From NCBI RefSeq assembly GCF_004661485.1, contig NZ_PQVH01000013.1, forward strand, positions 119,659-183,658: a stretch of DNA of 64,000 nt, given 5' to 3'. The notes under the pieces were generated by a model. That model worked only from the letters and a program-made list of their open reading frames with translations, was not told the DNA's origin and searched no databases. Within the stretch, counting starts at the first letter, position 1. Each line of letters opens with the position of its first letter. Made by a program: the position numbers and the translations under genes. Below, piece by piece: positions 58,984-64,000 of this stretch. Source of the DNA: Methylotenera oryzisoli. Lineage in GTDB: Bacteria; Pseudomonadota; Gammaproteobacteria; Burkholderiales; Methylophilaceae.

Positions 58984-60468
58984 GTGGCTAAAAAAAAGAC
59001 CTCTCTTAAAGACCTTTTACTCATTCATGAGCTAGCCTTTATCTTACTCATCTTCTTAGTCGCTTCAATTGGCGCGATTGGGATTCAGCTCCAAGACCAA
59101 TCCAGCCAAGAATCCAACCGGATCAACTCATTGATTCAAGAGGTGCAGCAAACACGCGGCGACCTATACCGCCAACTCAAAGAGCTGTTTGATGCTTACT
59201 TTTTAGACGACCCAGAAGCGCGCACCGAATATAACCAATTCACGGTTTCAGTAGAAAATCACTTTCAGCAATTGCAGCGACTCGCGGTAGGCGATGCCGA
59301 AAAAGCCGCTATTCATGATCTGCATGCTGGCTATCAGGCATTTGTCTCTGAGACCTCCACGCTGTTTGATCAAGACTCGCACCTTAACCGCAACGACCTA
59401 AAAAAAATCCTGAATACAGATCTGGAAGCGGGCATATTTAATCGCTACGAATCGCTACTGGCAAGCACGGAGCAGCTCCTGAACCAGAAGCAGGCTGAGT
59501 TAGACACACAACTTAAAAACAGCAAACATAAATCCAACTATTTACTATTTACGCCACTCGCACTAGCGATTCTGCTTCTAGTGTTCTCACGTGTGTTTCT
59601 GAAACGTTCCATCGTGCGGCCGATTGAAGGCGTACTGCACGCCACTACTGAAATCAGTGCCGGGAACCTGACACACAAAGCCCCAGATGAAAATATTGAA
59701 GAACTAGCCTCCCTCTCTAAAGCGGTAAACGAGATGGCGGATAAGTTATTAAATAGTCAGGAGAACTTAATCCGCACCGAAAAGCAGGCCGCACAAGGTT
59801 TGCTGGTACCTATGCTCGCACACAACATTCGCAACCCACTTGCCAGCATTCGCGCCACAGCGCAGGTCATGGATGACCCCAGCAACAATGCAGAAACGCA
59901 AGAGTCCATTTACGGCATTATCAATACCGTAGATAGGCTAGAACGCTGGACCGGAGCATTACTGGCATACTTACACCCACTGCAACCGCAGCCTGTTTAT
60001 ACGAATATGCGCGAAATTGTGAATGGCGCACTCAGCCCATTGCAGCAAAAAATCGCGGAAAAAGCTATTCAGCTCAAATTACCTGACTGGCCTAAGCCTA
60101 ATGCCAGTTATAACGATAAAATATTTACCGACCATCACCTGCTTGAACAAGTAATCTATAACCTCCTGCTGAATGCAATCGACGCGTCAGGCAAGAACGC
60201 TCCGGTAGAAATAGTGTGCAAGATAACTCAAGATACATTCGATTTGTTCTTGATGGATCGCGGTAGCGGCATGCCGTTTAAACCAGATCCCAGCGCTATG
60301 AGTGCACCTACGACCAAGCGATTTGGCACCGGCATAGGCATACCATTTGCGTTCAAGGTATGTGACGCATTAGGCGGCACACTTCAGTTCAGTGCAAGGC
60401 AGGGTGGCGGCACGATGATTACCATCTCACTACCGAGAATGCTCAATACGCATCACGACCCTGTCTAA
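58984..60468 (+). CDS. membrane sensor histidine kinase with atypical H-box
   Basis: Protein of 494 residues. Two membrane helices (about 17-37 and 185-205) flank a helical periplasmic sensor of about 145 residues. A HAMP domain (about 207-260), a dimerisation helix and a GHKL ATPase domain (N box VIYNLLLNAIDASG, then DRGSGMPF and FGTGIGIPFAFKVCDALGG) follow. His280 lies in AHNIRNPLASIRATAQVMDD; the residue after it is Asn where Glu or Asp is usual. No response regulator is encoded nearby. GTG start without a clear ribosome binding site, so it is probably coupled to tonB. Confidence 0.85.
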   Translation: MAKKKTSLKDLLLIHELAFILLIFLVASIGAIGIQLQDQSSQESNRINSLIQEVQQTRGDLYRQLKELFDAYFLDDPEARTEYNQFTVSVENHFQQLQRLAVGDAEKAAIHDLHAGYQAFVSETSTLFDQDSHLNRNDLKKILNTDLEAGIFNRYESLLASTEQLLNQKQAELDTQLKNSKHKSNYLLFTPLALAILLLVFSRVFLKRSIVRPIEGVLHATTEISAGNLTHKAPDENIEELASLSKAVNEMADKLLNSQENLIRTEKQAAQGLLVPMLAHNIRNPLASIRATAQVMDDPSNNAETQESIYGIINTVDRLERWTGALLAYLHPLQPQPVYTNMREIVNGALSPLQQKIAEKAIQLKLPDWPKPNASYNDKIFTDHHLLEQVIYNLLLNAIDASGKNAPVEIVCKITQDTFDLFLMDRGSGMPFKPDPSAMSAPTTKRFGTGIGIPFAFKVCDALGGTLQFSARQGGGTMITISLPRMLNTHHDPV

Positions 60469-60596
60469 AAGCTCACAAGCCAGACGAAACCAATATTTTT
60501 CAAAATTATTAGCATTTACTTGCGATATAGACTTGCCTTAATAGGGCTTTTTATCAACAATGTAACTAACATTTTATATCAGCGATCAATTTCCTT

Positions 60597-61052
60597 ATGC
60601 TTAATCAATCTGTACCTGATTTTCAATTACCCGCAACCAGTGGCAAAACATTCCAACGCTCAGATTATTTAGGTAAGCGACTTGTGATTTACTTTTACCC
60701 AAAAGACTCCACGCCAGGCTGCACCACTCAAGGCATGCAGTTTCGGGATGCTTATGCGGACTTTCAAGCCAAAAATACTGAGATTTTCGGCATTTCTCGC
60801 GACAGCCTAAAGTCGCACGAAAACTTTAAGGCAAAATTCAGTTTTCCTTTTGAGCTGTTAGCAGATACCGAAGAGGTGGCTTGCGCACTATTTAATGTCA
60901 TCAAAATGAAGAACATGTACGGTAAGCAAGTAAGGGGAATAGAGCGTAGCACCTTTATCATTGATACTGACGGCACACTTATTAAGGAGTGGCGTGGCGT
61001 AAAGGTAGATGGTCATGCAGCAGAGGTGTTAAGCTTCATCAGTGCGTTATAG
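60597..61052 (+). CDS. bcp: thioredoxin-dependent peroxiredoxin (BCP/PrxQ type)
   Basis: Cytosolic thiol peroxidase of 151 residues. The peroxidatic site is YPKDSTPGCTTQGMQFRD with Cys42. The resolving Cys that many BCPs have five residues later is absent (Met47). The only other Cys is near residue 99 in EEVACALFNV, so the protein may act as a 1-Cys or alternative 2-Cys enzyme. Confidence 0.93.
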   Translation: MLNQSVPDFQLPATSGKTFQRSDYLGKRLVIYFYPKDSTPGCTTQGMQFRDAYADFQAKNTEIFGISRDSLKSHENFKAKFSFPFELLADTEEVACALFNVIKMKNMYGKQVRGIERSTFIIDTDGTLIKEWRGVKVDGHAAEVLSFISAL

Positions 61053-61195
61053 TTTTAGCAATCACTCAACTAGGTTGGACAATTTTATTAATCGTAGCAT
61101 CACATGGAATAGCAACATCTCAACGCAGTATGCAGTTAGTAATTTTTTAACTTAATTTAACTCCATTACATTCATCACTTATTAGAAAGTCTTTT

Positions 61196-62593
61196 ATGTC
61201 CAAAAAAGATACTGGTATATCTAAACTATTTGTTCTTGATACGAATGTACTCATGCATGATCCTTCTTCACTGTTCAGATTTGAAGAGCACGACATCTAC
61301 CTACCGATGGTCACGCTGGAAGAGTTAGACAACAATAAAAAAGGCCTTACAGAAGTTGCACGCAACGCACGCCAAGTCAGCCGTAATTTAGAAGAAATCG
61401 TCAGCTCAGATTTAACCAACTTAGAGCTAGGCTGTGCCTTATCACGTAACGGTAACAAGCAAGCTACCGGCCGCTTATTTTTACAAACAACACAACTACA
61501 CCTAGATTTACCTGGGCTAGCCGGTAGCAAAGCCGACAACCAAATCATCAGCGTAGTGTTATGCCTACAGAAGCAGCACGCTAACAGGCAAGTCATCCTT
61601 GTCAGCAAAGACATCAATATCCGCATCAAAGCGCGAGCGATGGGCGTATTGGCTGAAGATTACTTTAACGACAAAGTATTAGAAGATACCGACGTTCTCT
61701 ACAGCGGCATGAAAGAGCTACCGCCTGACTTCTGGGATAATCACAGCAAGGCAATGGAGTCATGGCAAGAATCTGGCCGTATGTTTTACCGACTGACAGG
61801 CCCGCTCTGCAAAACTTTTTTGGTCAATGAGTTTGTTTATTACGAGTTTGAGAAGCCATTCCATGCTATTGTGCGCAGCCTAGAGAAAGACACTGCAGTA
61901 CTTGAGGTAGTAAAAGATCATTTAATACCAAAACATAATGTATGGGGCATTACCGCACGCAACCGTGAGCAAAACTTTGCATTAAACCTACTGATGGACC
62001 CAGAAATCGATTTTGTTTCTTTACTGGGACAAGCAGGTACGGGTAAAACACTGTTAACATTGGCAGCCGCACTGACTCAGGTACTGGATAAGAAAATTTA
62101 CTCAGAAATCATCATGACACGTGTAACGGTACCAGTGGGTGAAGACATCGGGTTCCTACCTGGTACAGAAGAAGAAAAAATGACGCCGTGGATGGGTGCA
62201 TTAGAAGACAACTTGGATGTATTAAATAAAAGCGATGAAGAGGCTGGTGATTGGGGACGTGCTGCGACTCAAGACTTAATCCGTACTCGCATTAAAATTA
62301 AATCATTAAACTTTATGCGTGGTCGCACTTTCTTAAATAAATTCTTAATTATTGATGAAGCGCAAAACCTAACGCCTAAGCAAATGAAAACCCTAATCAC
62401 CCGTGCGGGGCCTGGTACTAAAGTCGTCTGTTTAGGTAATATCGCACAAATCGACACCCCTTACTTAACAGAAGGCAGTTCAGGGCTTACTTACGTGGTA
62501 GATCGCTTTAAAGGCTGGAACCACAACGGGCACATCACACTACAACGTGGTGAACGCTCGCGTCTGGCTGACTTTGCGGCGGAAATTTTATAG
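61196..62593 (+). CDS. PIN-domain PhoH-family ATPase
   Basis: Cytosolic protein of 465 residues with an N-terminal PIN nuclease domain (about 8-150; LFVLDTNVLMHDPSSLFRFE, then EELDNN and VSKDINIRIKA). A PhoH ATPase domain follows, with Walker A LLGQAGTGKTLLTLAAAL near 275-292 and Walker B FLIIDEAQNLTPKQMKTLI. This PhoH2 (YlaK-like) arrangement has been described as an RNA-unwinding ribonuclease in mycobacteria. No antitoxin-like gene precedes it here. Confidence 0.92.
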   Translation: MSKKDTGISKLFVLDTNVLMHDPSSLFRFEEHDIYLPMVTLEELDNNKKGLTEVARNARQVSRNLEEIVSSDLTNLELGCALSRNGNKQATGRLFLQTTQLHLDLPGLAGSKADNQIISVVLCLQKQHANRQVILVSKDINIRIKARAMGVLAEDYFNDKVLEDTDVLYSGMKELPPDFWDNHSKAMESWQESGRMFYRLTGPLCKTFLVNEFVYYEFEKPFHAIVRSLEKDTAVLEVVKDHLIPKHNVWGITARNREQNFALNLLMDPEIDFVSLLGQAGTGKTLLTLAAALTQVLDKKIYSEIIMTRVTVPVGEDIGFLPGTEEEKMTPWMGALEDNLDVLNKSDEEAGDWGRAATQDLIRTRIKIKSLNFMRGRTFLNKFLIIDEAQNLTPKQMKTLITRAGPGTKVVCLGNIAQIDTPYLTEGSSGLTYVVDRFKGWNHNGHITLQRGERSRLADFAAEIL

Positions 62594-62654
62594 GTTCAAT
62601 TATGTGCAACTTCAAGCTCAACAACCAGTGCTGTGTTATCAAAGGTGATTTCTA

Positions 62655-63821
62655 ATGCGGATGTGTAAAGGCTTTTATACCTTACTCACAGCGCAGTTTT
62701 TATCTGCCCTAGCTGACAATGCACTGCTGTTTGCGGCAATTGCACTGCTTGCTAAAATCCACTCACCAGATTGGCACACGCCCCTATTACAGCAGTTTTT
62801 TGTGATCTCCTACATTGTACTTGCACCATTTGTTGGGTCATTTGCTGATGCCCTACCCAAGGGGCGCGTGATGTTTCTTGCCAATGCAATTAAGTTCATT
62901 GGTAGCCTTGCTATGCTGCTTGGCGTGCCGCCACTCTACGCTTATGGCATTGTTGGTATCGGGGCTGCAGCCTACTCACCTGCTAAGTACGGAATCTTGA
63001 CCGAACTACTACCTCCAGAAAAACTGGTCAGCGCCAACGGTTGGATGGAAGGCTCCACTGTAATTGCAATCATATTAGGTGCACTACTTGGTGGCAGCCT
63101 TGCCAGCCATGACCCTTACTTTGCCATGATTTTCATCACCCTGCTGTATTTGGTCGCAGCGGTATTTAACATTTATATTCCCAAACTACCGATTGACCAT
63201 AAGCTGCCCAAGAAAAACCCGGCGTTTATGCTTTACGACTTTTGGCAATCGTTCAAGGCATTATGGTTAGATACGCGCGGACAAGTTTCACTTGCTGTCA
63301 CTACTTTATTCTGGGGCGCTGGCGCAACACTACGCTTGGTAGTCATTGCTTGGGCCGCCAGCACACTTAACTTTGGTTTAGAACAAGCCACACAGCTAAT
63401 GGCAATACTTGCAGTAGGCATTGCTGCAGGTTCAGTAGTTGCAGCAACCTATATCAAGTTAGAAGAGTCAACCAAGGTACTACCCGCAGGCATTGTCATG
63501 GGCGTACTGGTGGTGGTCATGGCGTTTGTGCAGCATTGGCAGCTCGCAGTGGCATTGCTATTTATTATCGGCGCACTAGCCGGCTTCTTTGTAGTCCCAT
63601 TAAACGCACTATTACAGCACCGTGGGCATGAGTTAATTGGTGCAGGCCACTCTATTGCCGTACAGAACTTTAACGAGCATATCGGCATCCTGCTTATGTT
63701 AGGCGCCTATCTATTAATGGTAAAAGCTGAACTTCCCATCAATATGATCGTGATTGTATTTGGTGTCTTTGTTAGCCTATGTATGACGATCATTAATAAG
63801 CGTTACAGAAATCTCGCCTAA
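62655..63821 (+). CDS. lplT: lysophospholipid transporter LplT-like MFS protein
   Basis: Major facilitator protein of 388 residues with about twelve membrane helices. FYTLLTAQFLSALADNALLF at the start and FVGSFADALPKGRVMFLANA in the first loop match LplT, which flips lysophospholipids inward for re-acylation. In E. coli it is next to the acyltransferase aas; no acyltransferase is seen here before the window ends. AAAGGTG precedes the ATG. The last 179 bases of the window hold a small hairpin (63846-63862) and no gene. Confidence 0.85.
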   Translation: MRMCKGFYTLLTAQFLSALADNALLFAAIALLAKIHSPDWHTPLLQQFFVISYIVLAPFVGSFADALPKGRVMFLANAIKFIGSLAMLLGVPPLYAYGIVGIGAAAYSPAKYGILTELLPPEKLVSANGWMEGSTVIAIILGALLGGSLASHDPYFAMIFITLLYLVAAVFNIYIPKLPIDHKLPKKNPAFMLYDFWQSFKALWLDTRGQVSLAVTTLFWGAGATLRLVVIAWAASTLNFGLEQATQLMAILAVGIAAGSVVAATYIKLEESTKVLPAGIVMGVLVVVMAFVQHWQLAVALLFIIGALAGFFVVPLNALLQHRGHELIGAGHSIAVQNFNEHIGILLMLGAYLLMVKAELPINMIVIVFGVFVSLCMTIINKRYRNLA

Positions 63822-64000
63822 CTCTCATCAACATCTTTGACGCATCTTGCAGGGCATGCAAGGTGCAACCCTAAGGCTAGGCAGTTAGGCTCCGCTACTG
63901 ACTAGCACATAAGCCTAGTGCATTATTCATACTGAACTTGTAATGTACGCACGACTCACTTCTATATAAAGCACACTACAAATCACAACGGGCGCATTAA

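Noticed and set aside
61196..62593. PIN-PhoH gene as part of a toxin-antitoxin or defence pair
   Set aside because: No small antitoxin-like frame lies just upstream, and neighbours are housekeeping genes; PIN-PhoH proteins are widespread outside such systems.
63846..63862. Hairpin CTTGCA/TGCAAG after lplT as terminator
   Set aside because: Only six pairs and no following T-run, so support is too weak to call.

Overview
The window looks like chromosomal core sequence from a methylotrophic betaproteobacterium of the Methylophilaceae (Methylotenera-like). This is an inference. It rests on moderate base composition, betaproteobacterial gene families (VF530, DUF3579, DUF2788, type-B L31), a NAD-linked fdsGBA-fdhD-fdsD formate dehydrogenase beside its molybdenum-cofactor genes, and the start of a transketolase gene. 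I saw no insertion sequence, phage, CRISPR array, tRNA or rRNA.

Layout. At 1-4.2 kb, on the minus strand: transketolase start, a Gfo/Idh/MocA oxidoreductase, an acyl-CoA ligase and a thioredoxin-fold protein. At 4.3-10.4 kb, mostly plus strand: rsmE, a small methyltransferase, an unusual HTH-argA fusion, argB, a HAD nucleotidase, slmA and a DUF2788 protein. At 10.4-15 kb, minus strand: cca, an NDUFA9-like reductase, a lytic transglycosylase and a small membrane protein. At 15-33.8 kb, minus strand: one unbroken division and cell-wall (dcw) cluster, mraZ-rsmH-ftsL-ftsI-murE-murF-mraY-murD-ftsW-murG-murC-murB-ddl-ftsQ-ftsA-ftsZ-lpxC. Most of its genes overlap by 4-5 bases, and a three-repeat MraZ box lies upstream. 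RNase P RNA sits at 34.4-34.8 kb. At 35-49 kb is a mixed housekeeping region: two orphan flagellum-related small proteins, rnk, a LysR regulator, pyrC, rsmI, lpoA-like, yraN, a BON lipoprotein, tlpA, a PilZ-like protein, trxA, rho, rpmE2 and a membrane glycosyltransferase. At 49-58 kb, the minus-strand formate dehydrogenase operon diverges from plus-strand moaA-mobA-moeA. At 58-64 kb: tonB, a histidine kinase, a peroxiredoxin, a PIN-PhoH ATPase and an LplT-type transporter.

How the genes work together. The dcw genes make meso-DAP lipid II and build the divisome. SlmA, the lytic transglycosylase and the LpoA-like protein serve the same process. Formate dehydrogenase performs the last step of C1 oxidation and yields NADH; moaA, mobA, moeA and fdhD supply and mature its cofactor.

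The most unusual item is argA. A complete XRE-type DNA-binding domain is fused in frame ahead of N-acetylglutamate synthase, and nested perfect palindromes lie immediately upstream. This suggests an enzyme-regulator that may control its own transcription. Other points of interest are a probable CTG start for fdhD in frame with fdsA, tandem repeats between the fds and moa genes, a histidine kinase with an atypical H-box, and a long perfect hairpin between trxA and rho.
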